From contig NZ_OX419519.1 of the NCBI RefSeq assembly GCF_948472415.1, positions 3,844,001 through 3,908,000 on the forward strand: DNA of 64,000 bases, in the 5' to 3' direction. Of the stretch, positions 17,917 to 27,767 are shown one piece after another (the first letter of the stretch is position 1; every line of letters starts with the position of its first letter). The notes beneath the pieces are model-generated. The model was not told the origin of the DNA, did no database searches, and saw only the letters and a program-made list of their open reading frames with translations. The position numbers and the translations under genes are program-made. Source of the stretch: Kitasatospora fiedleri. Its GTDB lineage: Bacteria; Actinomycetota; Actinomycetes; Streptomycetales; Streptomycetaceae.

Positions 17917-19005
17917 GTGCGTGACGGACGGTCAGACCATCTCCCTCGCGCCGGCCCGCCCGGACGCCACCGCTCCCCCGTCGGAACCCTCAGCCCCCCG
18001 GTCGCGCACGCCGCCGTGGCCGGAGTCCTGCGCGCCTACCGCATCCCGCCGCCGCTCGCGGTGGAACCGGTCGCGGAGGGCCTGCTCAACCGGGGCTACC
18101 GGATCACCACCGCGGAGGGCGGCTACTTCCTCAAGTGCTACGTCGACCGGGCCACCGCCAACCGGTCCGCGATCACCGCCCAGCACCGCGCCACCACCGC
18201 GCTGGCCGCCCGCGGCCTGCCGGTGCCGGCCCCGCTCGCCGACACCGGCGGCCGCACCGTCACCGCGCGCGGCGGACGGCTGTTCGCGCTCTACCCGTGG
18301 GTGGCCGGGCACCACCGGCACGGCACCGGCCTCGACCCGGCCCGGTGCGGCGAACTCGGCACCCTGCTGGGGGTGTTGCACGGCACGCTGGCCGAGGTGT
18401 GCGCCCCGCTGCGGCAGCCCGCCGGGGTGCTCAGCGCCGAGGTCGAGGAGACCGAGCGGATCGTCGCCGAACTCCGCGCGCTGGCCCGCGCCCACCGCCC
18501 CTACGACGCCTTCGACCGGCAGGCCGAACAGCACCTGGCCCAGCGCCTGGACCTGCTCGCCGCCCACCGCCACCGCCGCCCCGGCCCGGCCGACGCCCCG
18601 CCCACCGGCTGGACCCACGGCGACTTCCACGGCCTGAACGTGCTCTACCGCGGCGACACCGTCAGCGCCGTCCTGGACTGGGACAAGCTCGCCCCGCACC
18701 CGGTCGCCGAGGAGGCCGTCCGGGCCGCCACCCTGCTGTTCAACGACCGCGCCACCGGCGTCCTCGACCTGCCCCGGGTCCGCCACTGGGCCCGCGCCTA
18801 CCGGGCCACCGGCGCCGCGGACGCCGAACAGGTCGCCCGCGCCGTCCACCGGGTCTGGTGGGAGCGGCTGAACGACCTGTGGATGCTGCAGTGGCACTAC
18901 CAGCGCCGCGACCACCGCGCCGACCCGCTGTTCCCGGCGGCGGCCGGGCAGCTGGCCTGGTGGTGCGAGGAGTACGAGCAGGTCATCGACGCGTTCGCCA
19001 ACTGA
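17917..19005 (+). CDS. APH-type aminoglycoside/choline phosphotransferase family protein
   Basis: A 362-residue kinase-like fold protein. The N lobe contains LNRGYRITTAEGGYFLKCYVD with the ATP-binding Lys. The Brenner-type catalytic motif is GWTHGDFHGLNVLY, followed by the metal-binding VSAVLDWDKLAPHPVAEE. The family includes antibiotic kinases, homoserine kinase-like and choline kinase-like enzymes; the substrate here is unknown. The GTG at 17917 is preferred because it coincides with the predicted transcription start. The first 30 codons are also open in another frame from GTG 17921, and the family fold only begins near residue 30, so the exact start is uncertain. It ends 14 bases from the convergent kinase gene. 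Confidence 0.8.
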   Translation: MRDGRSDHLPRAGPPGRHRSPVGTLSPPVAHAAVAGVLRAYRIPPPLAVEPVAEGLLNRGYRITTAEGGYFLKCYVDRATANRSAITAQHRATTALAARGLPVPAPLADTGGRTVTARGGRLFALYPWVAGHHRHGTGLDPARCGELGTLLGVLHGTLAEVCAPLRQPAGVLSAEVEETERIVAELRALARAHRPYDAFDRQAEQHLAQRLDLLAAHRHRRPGPADAPPTGWTHGDFHGLNVLYRGDTVSAVLDWDKLAPHPVAEEAVRAATLLFNDRATGVLDLPRVRHWARAYRATGAADAEQVARAVHRVWWERLNDLWMLQWHYQRRDHRADPLFPAAAGQLAWWCEEYEQVIDAFAN

Positions 19006-19019
19006 CCTGCCCGCAGCAC

Positions 19020-20720
19020 CTACTGGACGGGTGGCAGCCCTCCGACGGCCACTCCGGTGCTGGACGGGTTCGCGCTGGGCGAGTTGGAGGCGGGGGTGCT
19101 GGCCGACTCGCTGGGCTTGGTCCCGGTCGCGCTGGCCGAGGGCGACGCCGACGACGAGCGCGACGGGCTGGCCGAGGGCGACGCCGACGGGCTGGTCGAG
19201 GGCGAGGCGGACGGCGAGTACGAGGGGGTCGTGCTCTCCGACCGGCTGCTGCTGCTCGGGGTGCGGCTGGGCGCCTGGGTGGTGGGCTGCTCGCTCGGCT
19301 GGTCGGTGGCGTGGGTGCTGGCGCTCTGCACCGGCGCCGTCGGCCGCTGGTCCTGCGGGCCCTGCGGGTGGTCGTCGTTGGCGGTCAGCGCCAGCGCGAC
19401 CCCGATGGTGGCGGCGAGCACCAGCGCGACCGCGCCCAGCACCCAGCCCCACGGGTTGCGCCGCCGCCCCGGTTCCTCGTCGTCCTCCCGGCTGCTGCCG
19501 CCGCCCCCGCCGGCCCCGACCGCCGCCGGGTAGGGCGACGCGGGCGTCCGGTAGGCCGAGGTGACCTGGTAGGGCAGCGCCTCGGTGGCGGCCGTCCCGG
19601 CGACCGGGTTCATCGGCTCGGTGAGCGAGGCGGAGCCGGTCGGCGGGGTGGCGTCCCAGGCTCCGGCCCCGGCGGCGGCCGGCCCCGCCGCGGCGGCCGG
19701 GTGGCCCGCGCCGGACGCGCCGTGCATCTGCCGCAGCGCGTGCTGCAGGTGGGCGCGGAACTCGTCGGCGCTCTGGAACCGGTCGTCCGGGTTCTTCTCC
19801 AGCGCCCGCAGCACCAGCCCGTCCAGCTGCGGCGGCACCCGGTCGTTGGCCCGGGACGGCGGCACCGGCGCGTCCTGGACGTGCTGGTAGACCACCGACA
19901 GCGGGGTCTCGCCGACGAACGGCGGCCGCAGGGTGAGCAGTTCGTACAGCATGCAGCCGGCCGCGTACAGGTCGGAGCGGTGGTCGACGGACTTGCCGAG
20001 GGCCTGCTCGGGCGAGAGGTACTGCGGGGTGCCCATCACCATGCCGGTCTGCGTCATGGTGGTGGCGCCGCCGGCCAGCGCCCGGGCGATGCCGAAGTCC
20101 ATCACCTTGACCGCGCCGGTGGTGGTGATGATGACGTTGGCCGGCTTGATGTCCCGGTGCACGATGCCGTGCCGGTGGCTGTAGGCCAGCGCCTCCAGCA
20201 CCCCGGCGGTGATGATCAGCGCCTGGTCGACCGGCGGCGCCTCCTCGTCCACCAGCAGCTCGCGCACGGTGCGGCCCTCGACCAGCTCCATCACGATGTA
20301 CGGGGTGGACTCCCCGCCGTGCTGCTCCTCGCCGGTGTCGTAGACCGCGACGATCGAGTGGTGGTTGAGCGCCGCGACGGCGTGCGCCTCGCGGGTGAAG
20401 CGCAGCCGGGCGGTGTCGTCCTCGGCGAGCTCCGAGCGCAGCAGCTTGACGGCGACGGTGCGGCCCAGCCGGATGTCCTGGGCGGCGAACACCTCGGCCA
20501 TCCCGCCGCGGCCCAGCCGCCGGGTCAGCCGGTAGCGGCCCTCGCCGACGGTGGGGAACGGAACGGCGCTGCCGCGTGCGGGAGTTCGGGGGCCGGTCGG
20601 GAACACCTCGGTGGGTCCGGTGGCCTCGTCCGGGCGGCCCGCGTCCCCGTCCCGGGCGTCCGCCCCGGGCACCTCCGGCCGCTGGTCCCCGTCGTCGTCC
20701 GGTCGTTCGCTCTGACCCAT
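19020..20720 (-). CDS. Membrane-anchored Ser/Thr protein kinase (PknB-like, no PASTA domains)
   Basis: A 566-residue kinase. Residues 62-330 form the catalytic domain: Gly loop GRGGMAEVF, K92 in VAVKLL, HRD at 188-190 (VHRDIKPANV), DFG at 208-210, and activation loop TMTQTGMVMGTPQYLSPEQA, whose Thr residues are typical autophosphorylation sites. A Pro/Ala/Gly linker leads to one membrane helix (about 425-446). The external tail of about 120 residues is almost pure Ser/Pro/Thr/Ala. It lacks PASTA repeats and so is unlikely to sense muropeptides the way PknB does. The start at ATG 20720 has AGGAG close upstream. It is tandem with a second kinase 180 bases away on the same strand. Confidence 0.92.
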   Translation of the reverse strand: MGQSERPDDDGDQRPEVPGADARDGDAGRPDEATGPTEVFPTGPRTPARGSAVPFPTVGEGRYRLTRRLGRGGMAEVFAAQDIRLGRTVAVKLLRSELAEDDTARLRFTREAHAVAALNHHSIVAVYDTGEEQHGGESTPYIVMELVEGRTVRELLVDEEAPPVDQALIITAGVLEALAYSHRHGIVHRDIKPANVIITTTGAVKVMDFGIARALAGGATTMTQTGMVMGTPQYLSPEQALGKSVDHRSDLYAAGCMLYELLTLRPPFVGETPLSVVYQHVQDAPVPPSRANDRVPPQLDGLVLRALEKNPDDRFQSADEFRAHLQHALRQMHGASGAGHPAAAAGPAAAGAGAWDATPPTGSASLTEPMNPVAGTAATEALPYQVTSAYRTPASPYPAAVGAGGGGGSSREDDEEPGRRRNPWGWVLGAVALVLAATIGVALALTANDDHPQGPQDQRPTAPVQSASTHATDQPSEQPTTQAPSRTPSSSSRSESTTPSYSPSASPSTSPSASPSASPSRSSSASPSASATGTKPSESASTPASNSPSANPSSTGVAVGGLPPVQ

Positions 20721-20900
20721 CGCTCCTCGCCCCGGGCACCCGCTCGGCGCGCGCTCGCCCTGTCGGTTCTTCTTCAGCACGCTACCGTCTCGCGCCCTTC
20801 GGCGTGGAACGGGACGGCGCACGCGGGGGTGGCTTCGGGTGGCGCGAGCCCGTCAGCACCCCGGTTCGAGTACCGTGTCGGTCGACTGCGCCCGACGCCG

Positions 20901-22223
<1,323 letters not shown>

Positions 22224-22278
22224 GGTCCCAGCTCCCCCTCGGCGCGCGGTACTTCCGGACACCGGTCAGGGTAGCGGT

Positions 22279-22306
22279 TCGGGGCCGCGCCGAAGCGCGG
22301 CCCCGA
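22279..22306 (-). terminator. Hairpin downstream of bpa
   Basis: Perfect 12-base arms TCGGGGCCGCGC and GCGCGGCCCCGA with a 4-base CGAA loop, 21 bases past the bpa stop. Confidence 0.7.
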
Positions 22307-22326
22307 CAAGGCCACCGTGGGTAGGG

Positions 22327-22947
22327 CTACAGGTACGGACCGGAGCGAATCCCGCGGCCCGGGCCGCCCTCCTCCGGGTCGCCCTCCGCGCCCTGCAGGC
22401 CCGGGGGCAGCGCCCGCCGCATCTGCTCCAACTGCGCCCGCGCGGCCATCTGCTGGGCGAACAGCGCGGTCTGGATGCCGTGGAACAGGCCCTCCAGCCA
22501 GCCCACCAACTGCGCCTGGGCGATCCGCAGTTCGGCCTCGGTCGGGATCGTGTCGTCGGCGAACGGCAGCGACAGCCGCTCCAACTCCTCGACCAGCTCC
22601 GGGGCCAGGCCCAGCTCCAGCTCCTTGATCGAGCTGGCGTGGATGTCCTTCAGCCGCGCCCGGCTCGCCTCGTCGAGGGGCGCCGCCCGCACCTCCTCCA
22701 GCAGCTGCTTGATCATGCTGCCGATCCGCATCACCTTCGCCGGCTGCTCGACCATCTCGGTCACCGGCAGCTCGCGCGGCTCGTCGTCCCCGTCGCCCCG
22801 TCCGAGCCCGCCGGCCGGCGCGGTGCCCACCGCCATCCCGTCCGGCCCGACGATCAGCACCTTCGGACTGTCCTCCGGCCTCCCGTTCGCCGCCTGTGCC
22901 GCCAGGAAGGGCTCCTGCTGAGACCGCTCGTTCATCGGGTTGGTCAT
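22327..22947 (-). CDS. bpa: Bacterial proteasome activator Bpa
   Basis: A 206-residue, ATP-independent activator of the 20S proteasome in actinobacteria, known in Mycobacterium as Bpa/PafE. It forms a dodecameric ring and opens the gate with a C-terminal HbYX-like motif. Here the C terminus is GPYL, keeping the penultimate Tyr; mycobacterial Bpa ends GQYL. Other landmarks are KVLIVGPDGMAVG near the N terminus, then helices with MRIGSMIKQLLEEVRAAPLDEASRARL and RIAQAQLVGWLEGLFHGIQTAL. The proteasome genes themselves are not in the window. The start is ATG 22947 (AAGGAG unusually close), or ATG 22935 (MNERSQQEP), which is better spaced for the family. Followed by a strong terminator. Confidence 0.9.
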   Translation of the reverse strand: MTNPMNERSQQEPFLAAQAANGRPEDSPKVLIVGPDGMAVGTAPAGGLGRGDGDDEPRELPVTEMVEQPAKVMRIGSMIKQLLEEVRAAPLDEASRARLKDIHASSIKELELGLAPELVEELERLSLPFADDTIPTEAELRIAQAQLVGWLEGLFHGIQTALFAQQMAARAQLEQMRRALPPGLQGAEGDPEEGGPGRGIRSGPYL

Positions 22948-23038
22948 AGCTCCTTCATATGCTTCGTCCGCTACGGAGGTCAACGAAGCCGGACCGCCGA
23001 TCGTCCCGCCCCGTCCGCTCCGTCTCACCGCTGTCGGC

Positions 23039-24094
23039 CTAGCGCCTACGCAGCCTCAGCCCGATCAAACCCAGACCCAGGCCGATCATTCCCAGCCCGG
23101 CGCCCAGCGGGAGCAGCCGCAGGGACGGGTCGTCCCAGTGCAGCGGCGGCACGGCCGGCACCACCGGCCCGGCGGCCAGCGCCCCGCCCGCGGCCTCCGA
23201 GGGCGTCCCCGGGTCGGCCGTTCCCGCCTCGTCCGGCAGCGCCTCGTCCTCCGCCGGGTCCGCGGCCGGGCCGCTCCGGCCGGGCGGTGCCGCCTCCGGC
23301 GCGGGCGCCGCCTGCCGTCCGGCGCCGCTCCCGCCCGGCCGGGTCGGCGGCGCCGGCCGGACCGGGGAGGCCGCCACGGTCGCCGTCCCGCTCGCCTCCG
23401 CCGTCCCGCCGTCCGAGGGCTCCGGCGACGGCGGGAGCGGCGGCACCACCGCCTGCTGGTGCCGCCCGTACCCGGGCACGGGCGGGGAGGAAGGGGAGGG
23501 AGCGGCGGGCTCGGGCTGCTCCGCGGGGCCGGGGGACGCCGTGGGCGAGGGCGTGGGCACGGCGGACGGTGCGGTGGACGGCGCGGCGGACGAGGGGGCC
23601 GGGGCGGCCGGGGCGGCCGGGGCAGCTAGGGACGGCTCCGCCGACTCGACCGGCGCGGCGGGCGCGGCCGGTCCGGCCGGTTCCACCGGGACGGCCGGAG
23701 CCGCGGGGACGCCCGGCGCGGCCGGAACGGTGGCGGTGGCGGTGCGGGTGGAGGCGGCGGTCGGGGCGGCCGTCCCGGGGACGGGGGCCGGTGCGGGCGG
23801 CCCGGATATCGCGCCGCCCGGCGCCGGGCTCACCGGTAGCGCCGCGGCCCCGGCCGCGAGCCCGGCCACCTGCTCGCGCACCGCGTCCAGCTGCGCCCGG
23901 GCCTGTTCCCGGGCCGCGTCCAGCTGGGCCTGCGCCTGCTGCCGCGGCCCGGCCGCCGGGTCGGCGGCCAGGGCCGGGGCGGCCAGCAGCAGCGGGAGCG
24001 CCACCCCGGTCAGCGTCGCCCAGCGGCGCAGCGCGGGCGGGCAGGCGGTGGCACGGGCCGGAACGGCGGAGGCGGGGCGGTGGCGAGCGAGCAT
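23039..24094 (-). CDS. Exported low-complexity protein with C-terminal membrane anchor
   Basis: A 351-residue protein. A basic N region and hydrophobic core (about residues 24-43, ending LAAPALA) form a signal peptide. Next is a short heptad-like coiled coil, QAQLDAAREQARAQLDAVRE. About 200 residues of Ala/Pro/Ser-rich sequence follow, which would span the cell wall. A final hydrophobic segment (about 326-347) and an RLRRR tail anchor it. There is no LPxTG-type sorting motif, so it is not a clear sortase substrate despite the similar layout. Function unknown. The low-complexity body makes homology calls unreliable. ATG 24094 follows GGGAGGA by about ten bases. Confidence 0.7.
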   Translation of the reverse strand: MLARHRPASAVPARATACPPALRRWATLTGVALPLLLAAPALAADPAAGPRQQAQAQLDAAREQARAQLDAVREQVAGLAAGAAALPVSPAPGGAISGPPAPAPVPGTAAPTAASTRTATATVPAAPGVPAAPAVPVEPAGPAAPAAPVESAEPSLAAPAAPAAPAPSSAAPSTAPSAVPTPSPTASPGPAEQPEPAAPSPSSPPVPGYGRHQQAVVPPLPPSPEPSDGGTAEASGTATVAASPVRPAPPTRPGGSGAGRQAAPAPEAAPPGRSGPAADPAEDEALPDEAGTADPGTPSEAAGGALAAGPVVPAVPPLHWDDPSLRLLPLGAGLGMIGLGLGLIGLRLRRR

Positions 24095-24197
24095 GGAAAG
24101 CAGGTCCTCCCGACGGCCGCCCGCAGCGGGGTGCGGGCGGAGGCGGAACAGCTTGTGACCAGACTCACATACTCGGACAATCCGGGCATGTCGACCG

Positions 24198-25181
24198 TCA
24201 GTCGGTGGCCTCCGGCACCTCCAGGACCACCTTGCCGACCTGGGCGCCGGACTCGACCACCCGGTGGGCCTCGGCGGCCTCGGTGATCGGCAGGACCCGG
24301 TCGACCACCGGGCGGACCGCGCCCGCCTCGACCAGCGGCCAGACGTGCTCGCGGACGGCGGCGACGATGGCGGCCTTCTCGCCGAGCGGGCGGCCGCGCA
24401 GGTTGGTGGCGACCAGGGCGGCCCGCTTGGCCAGCAGGGTGGAGAGGTTGACCTCGGCCTTGGCGCCGCCCTGCAGCCCGATCACCACCAGGCGGCCGTT
24501 GACCGCCAGGGCGTCGATGTTCCGCTCCAGGTACTTGGCGCCGATGATGTCGAGGATCACGTCGGCCCCGCCGAGCGCGGTCAGCTCCGCGGTGAAGTCC
24601 TGCCGGTGGTAGTCGATCAGCAGGTCCGCGCCGAGCTCGGCGCAGCGGGCCAGCTTCTCGGGGCTGCCCGCGGTGACCGCGACCCGGGCGCCGACCGCCT
24701 TGGCCAGCTGGATCGCCATGGTGCCGATGCCGCTGGCGCCGCCGTGCAGCAGGACGGTCTCGCCGGGGCGCAGGTGGGCGACCTGGAACACGTTGGACCA
24801 CACCGTGCAGGCCACCTCGGGCAGCGCCGCCGCCTGCTGCGGCGTCAATCCCTTCGGCACGGGCAGCAGTTGGCCCGAGGGGACGGCCACCCGCTGGGCG
24901 TAGCCGCCGCCCGCGAGCAGGGCGCACACCTCGTCGCCGACCGCCCAGCCGGCCACCCCGGGGCCGACCTCGACGATCCGGCCCGCGCACTCCAGGCCGG
25001 GGTAGGGGGAACTGCCGGGCGGCGGATCGTAGAAGCCCTGGCGCTGTAGCAGGTCGGCCCGGTTGACCGCGGTGGCGGCGACCTCGACCAGCACTTCGCC
25101 GGCCGCCGGGACGGGATCGGGTACCTCGGCCCAGACCAGCCGCTCGGGGCCGCCGGGCTCGGGAATCGTGATGGCTCGCAT
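24198..25181 (-). CDS. NAD(P)H:quinone oxidoreductase, zeta-crystallin type
   Basis: A 327-residue zinc-independent medium-chain reductase of the quinone oxidoreductase (QOR/PIG3) branch. The GroES-like N-terminal domain includes VNRADLLQRQGFYDPPPG and YPGLECAGRI. The Rossmann domain has the nucleotide motif VLLHGGASGIGTMAIQLAKAVGARV, and the family's DVILDIIGAKYLERN and VIGLQGG blocks follow. Structural and catalytic zinc cysteines of alcohol dehydrogenases are absent, as expected. It probably reduces quinones or enones with NADPH. The start is ATG 25181, the family N terminus MRAITIPEPGGPE, with only a weak ribosome binding site. It is divergent from the potassium channel gene. Confidence 0.9.
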   Translation of the reverse strand: MRAITIPEPGGPERLVWAEVPDPVPAAGEVLVEVAATAVNRADLLQRQGFYDPPPGSSPYPGLECAGRIVEVGPGVAGWAVGDEVCALLAGGGYAQRVAVPSGQLLPVPKGLTPQQAAALPEVACTVWSNVFQVAHLRPGETVLLHGGASGIGTMAIQLAKAVGARVAVTAGSPEKLARCAELGADLLIDYHRQDFTAELTALGGADVILDIIGAKYLERNIDALAVNGRLVVIGLQGGAKAEVNLSTLLAKRAALVATNLRGRPLGEKAAIVAAVREHVWPLVEAGAVRPVVDRVLPITEAAEAHRVVESGAQVGKVVLEVPEATD

Positions 25182-25333
25182 GGCCGCCACGCTACGCCTC
25201 CCGCTCCCGCGCACCCCGCCCCCCTCGCCGTCAACGGACAGCCCGTCAGGGCCCCGGGGGCGGACCGGACAGGGTGGCGACACTCCGGCCCCGCCGTCAC
25301 CCCGGGACGGCCCGACCCCCCATCCTTGTCCCT

Positions 25334-26440
25334 GTGCCGAAAACCACCCCGCCCCAGGACCCGGGTGCCCGACCGTCCTTCCTGACGCGCAGTCTCTTCC
25401 GGGACGCGGGCACCGACGCCACCGACCCCACCCGACGGATCGCCCTCCCGTCCCGGCCCGGCCGGCCGCCGACGCTCCAGGTCGCCCGCCGGCTGCTGCT
25501 GGCGCTGGGCGTGCTGGTGGCCACCACGCTGATCGTGTACGCGGACCACGCGGGCTACAACGACAACGCGGACACCTCGGTCAGCCTGCTCGACTCGGCG
25601 TACTACGCCACCGTCACCCTCTCCACCACCGGGTACGGCGACATCACCCCGGTGAGCGACGGCGCGCGGCTGGTGAACATCCTCGTGATCACGCCGCTGC
25701 GCGTGGTCTTCCTGATCATCCTGGTCGGCACGACTCTCGAAGTGCTCACCGAACGCACCCGCCTGCAGTGGCGGATCGAACGCTGGAGGCACACCGTGCG
25801 GGACCACACCGTCGTCATCGGCTACGGCACCAAGGGCCGCAGCGCCGTGGACACCCTGCTGGGGCAGGGCGTCCCGAAGGAGTCCATCGTGGTGGTCGAC
25901 CCGCAGCTCAAGGCCGTCGAGCAGGCCACCCACGACGGGCTGGTCGGCGTGCTCGGCGACGCCACCCGGGCCGCCACCCTGATCCGGGCCGAACTGCCGC
26001 GCGCCGCCCAGGTGGTGGTCGCCCCCGAGCGCGACGACACCGCCGCCCTGGTCACCCTGACCGCCCGCCAGCTGAACAAGGGCGCCACCGTGGTCGCCGC
26101 CGTCCGCGAGGACGAGAACGCCCCGCTGCTGCGGCAGAGCGGCGCGGACGTGGTGGTCACCTCCTCCAGCTCGGCGGGCCGGCTGCTGGGCATGTCGATG
26201 CTCAGCCCCAACGCGGGCGCGGTGATGGAGGACCTGCTGACCTACGGCAACGGCCTGGACGTCACCGAGCGCCCGGTCACCAAGGCCGAGGCCGGACGCA
26301 GCCCGCGCGAGCTGGACGACCTGGTGGTGGCGGTGGTCCGTGGCCGCCGGGTGCTCAACTACACCGAGCCGGAGGCCGCGGTGCTCCAGCTCACCGACCG
26401 CCTGATCGTCATCAAGCAGGGCACCCCGGTCACCCACTGA
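25334..26440 (+). CDS. Two-TM potassium channel with RCK/TrkA-N domain
   Basis: A 368-residue channel subunit. The pore module has a first helix (about residues 52-70), a pore loop with the selectivity filter TTGYGD at 98-103, and a second helix (about 116-133). The cytoplasmic RCK domain starts near 157 with HTVVIGYGTKGRS (Rossmann GxGxxG), an acidic residue after the second strand (VVVDPQ), and TrkA-C-like sequence to the end. The layout matches MthK/GsuK-like ligand-gated channels that tetramerise. I chose GTG 25334, since upstream codons look non-coding; no ribosome binding site is visible, so the start is tentative. A parS-centred palindrome follows the stop. Confidence 0.87.
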   Translation: MPKTTPPQDPGARPSFLTRSLFRDAGTDATDPTRRIALPSRPGRPPTLQVARRLLLALGVLVATTLIVYADHAGYNDNADTSVSLLDSAYYATVTLSTTGYGDITPVSDGARLVNILVITPLRVVFLIILVGTTLEVLTERTRLQWRIERWRHTVRDHTVVIGYGTKGRSAVDTLLGQGVPKESIVVVDPQLKAVEQATHDGLVGVLGDATRAATLIRAELPRAAQVVVAPERDDTAALVTLTARQLNKGATVVAAVREDENAPLLRQSGADVVVTSSSSAGRLLGMSMLSPNAGAVMEDLLTYGNGLDVTERPVTKAEAGRSPRELDDLVVAVVRGRRVLNYTEPEAAVLQLTDRLIVIKQGTPVTH

Positions 26441-26453
26441 CCCGGGGCGTGCG

Positions 26454-26491
26454 GGAGGGGGCGGTGTTCCACGTGGAACACCGCCCCCTCC
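26454..26491. terminator. Perfect 38-bp palindrome with a parS-like core
   Basis: Between the stops of the channel gene and moeA (convergent). Every base of 26454-26472 pairs with 26473-26491, which would give a bidirectional terminator hairpin. The central 16 bases (26465-26480) are TGTTCCACGTGGAACA, the ParB-site palindrome with one substitution per arm. Confidence 0.7.
26465..26480. promoter_or_regulatory. parS-like ParB-binding site 1
   Basis: TGTTCCACGTGGAACA, differing from the canonical TGTTTCACGTGAAACA by one symmetric change in each arm. Repeated elsewhere in the window (40209, 63703) in identical form. Confidence 0.65.
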
Positions 26492-26522
26492 TCGCGTCCG
26501 CCCGCCCGCCGGATTCCGGGGC

Positions 26523-27767
26523 TCAGGCCGCGGGCAGCGCCAGCACCTCCGCGTACTCCCCCGCCGCCAGGCCGCCGGGCGGGACGACCGCCAGCGCCTC
26601 GGCCCGGGCCAGACCGCGCAGCATCGCCGGGCCGTCGTGCGGCAGCGGGGCCAGCCCGGCGGCGGTCCGGCGCACCGGGTGCAGCCGGGTGTCGACGGGA
26701 TGGCCGGGCAGCGCGGCGGCCAGCGGCTCGACCGGACCGGCGACCGGCGCGGTCCGGCCGGACAGCGCGTGCAGCAGCGGCAGGGCCAGCGTGACGGTGC
26801 CCGCCACCGCGGCCAGCGGGTTGCCGGGCAGCCCCACCAGGTGACGGCCGCCGGGCAGCGCCGCCAGCAGCATCGGGTGCCCGGGCCGCACCGCCACCCC
26901 GTCCACCAGCGGGTGCCCGCCGGTGGCCTCCAGCGCGGCGTGCAGGAAGTCCACCGGCCCGGCGGCGGTGCCGCCGGTGGTGAGCACCAGGTCCGCGGGC
27001 GAGTGCCGGATCGCGTCCCGCAGCAGCCCGAAGTCGTCCCGGACGTGGCGGCTGCCGAGCAGTTCGGCCCCCGCCCCGGCCAGCCAGGGCGGCAGCAGCG
27101 GACCGAGCGCGTCCCGCACCCGGCCCGGGCCGGGCAGCCCCGCCACCAGCAACTCGTCGCCCAGCACCAGCAGTTCGACGGTCGGACGGCGGTGCACGGC
27201 CAGCCGGTCGTGCCCGGCCGCCGCGGCCAGCCCGAGCACCGCCGGGGTCACCGGCAGCCCCGCGGGCAGCAGCTCCTCGCCCCGGCCGCACTCCTGCCCG
27301 CGCGGCCGGACGTCCTGCCCGGGCACCACCTCGCCACGCAACTGGGCGGTGCCGTCCGGACGTTCGGTGAGCACGCCGTGCTCGCGCCGGAGCACCCCGG
27401 TGGCGCCCGGCGGCACCTGGGCACCGGTGGCGATCTCCACCGCCGCGCCGTCCGCCAGCGGCGCGCACGGCTGCCCCGCCAGCACCCGGCCGGACAGCCG
27501 CCACGGCCCCGGACCGGCCACCGCCCAGCCGTCCATCGCCGAGGTGTCGAAGGCCGGCAGGTCGGTGAGCGCCGCCAGCGGCTCGGCCAGCGTCCGCCCC
27601 GCCGCCGCGGCCAGCTCCACCCGCTCCACCGGCAGCGGCCGGGCCACCGCCGCCCGCGCCGCGTCCCGGGCCGCCCGCCACGGACACCCGCGCAGGGTGG
27701 CCGCCACCGAGGTCAACCGGACGTCACCGGCCGGGTCCACCGTCCCCATCCCCGCCGGCCCGCTCAT
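26523..27767 (-). CDS. moeA: Molybdopterin molybdenumtransferase MoeA
   Basis: MoeA inserts molybdate into adenylylated molybdopterin. This 414-residue protein has the domain order N-terminal/beta, MoCF-like and C-terminal. The diagnostic LPAFDTSAMDGWAV motif is present, with IATGAQVPPGATGVLRREH following. The MoCF domain carries ELLVLGDELL and DLVLTTGGTAAGPVDFL, where the usual TGGxSxGxxD is changed to TGGTAAGPVD; the acidic residue is kept. GLPGNPLAAVAG matches the family. The start codon overlaps the DUF6457 stop (ATGA), so the two are translationally coupled, and mobA is upstream on the same strand. That grouping supports a molybdenum-cofactor role. Confidence 0.9.
   Translation of the reverse strand: MSGPAGMGTVDPAGDVRLTSVAATLRGCPWRAARDAARAAVARPLPVERVELAAAAGRTLAEPLAALTDLPAFDTSAMDGWAVAGPGPWRLSGRVLAGQPCAPLADGAAVEIATGAQVPPGATGVLRREHGVLTERPDGTAQLRGEVVPGQDVRPRGQECGRGEELLPAGLPVTPAVLGLAAAAGHDRLAVHRRPTVELLVLGDELLVAGLPGPGRVRDALGPLLPPWLAGAGAELLGSRHVRDDFGLLRDAIRHSPADLVLTTGGTAAGPVDFLHAALEATGGHPLVDGVAVRPGHPMLLAALPGGRHLVGLPGNPLAAVAGTVTLALPLLHALSGRTAPVAGPVEPLAAALPGHPVDTRLHPVRRTAAGLAPLPHDGPAMLRGLARAEALAVVPPGGLAAGEYAEVLALPAA

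Noticed and set aside
17921-18637. Alternative frame starting MTDGQTISLAPARP for the APH-type gene
   Set aside because: The start looks plausible, but the kinase fold (LNRGYRI, THGDFHG) lies in the other frame; kept as an uncertainty of the N terminus only.
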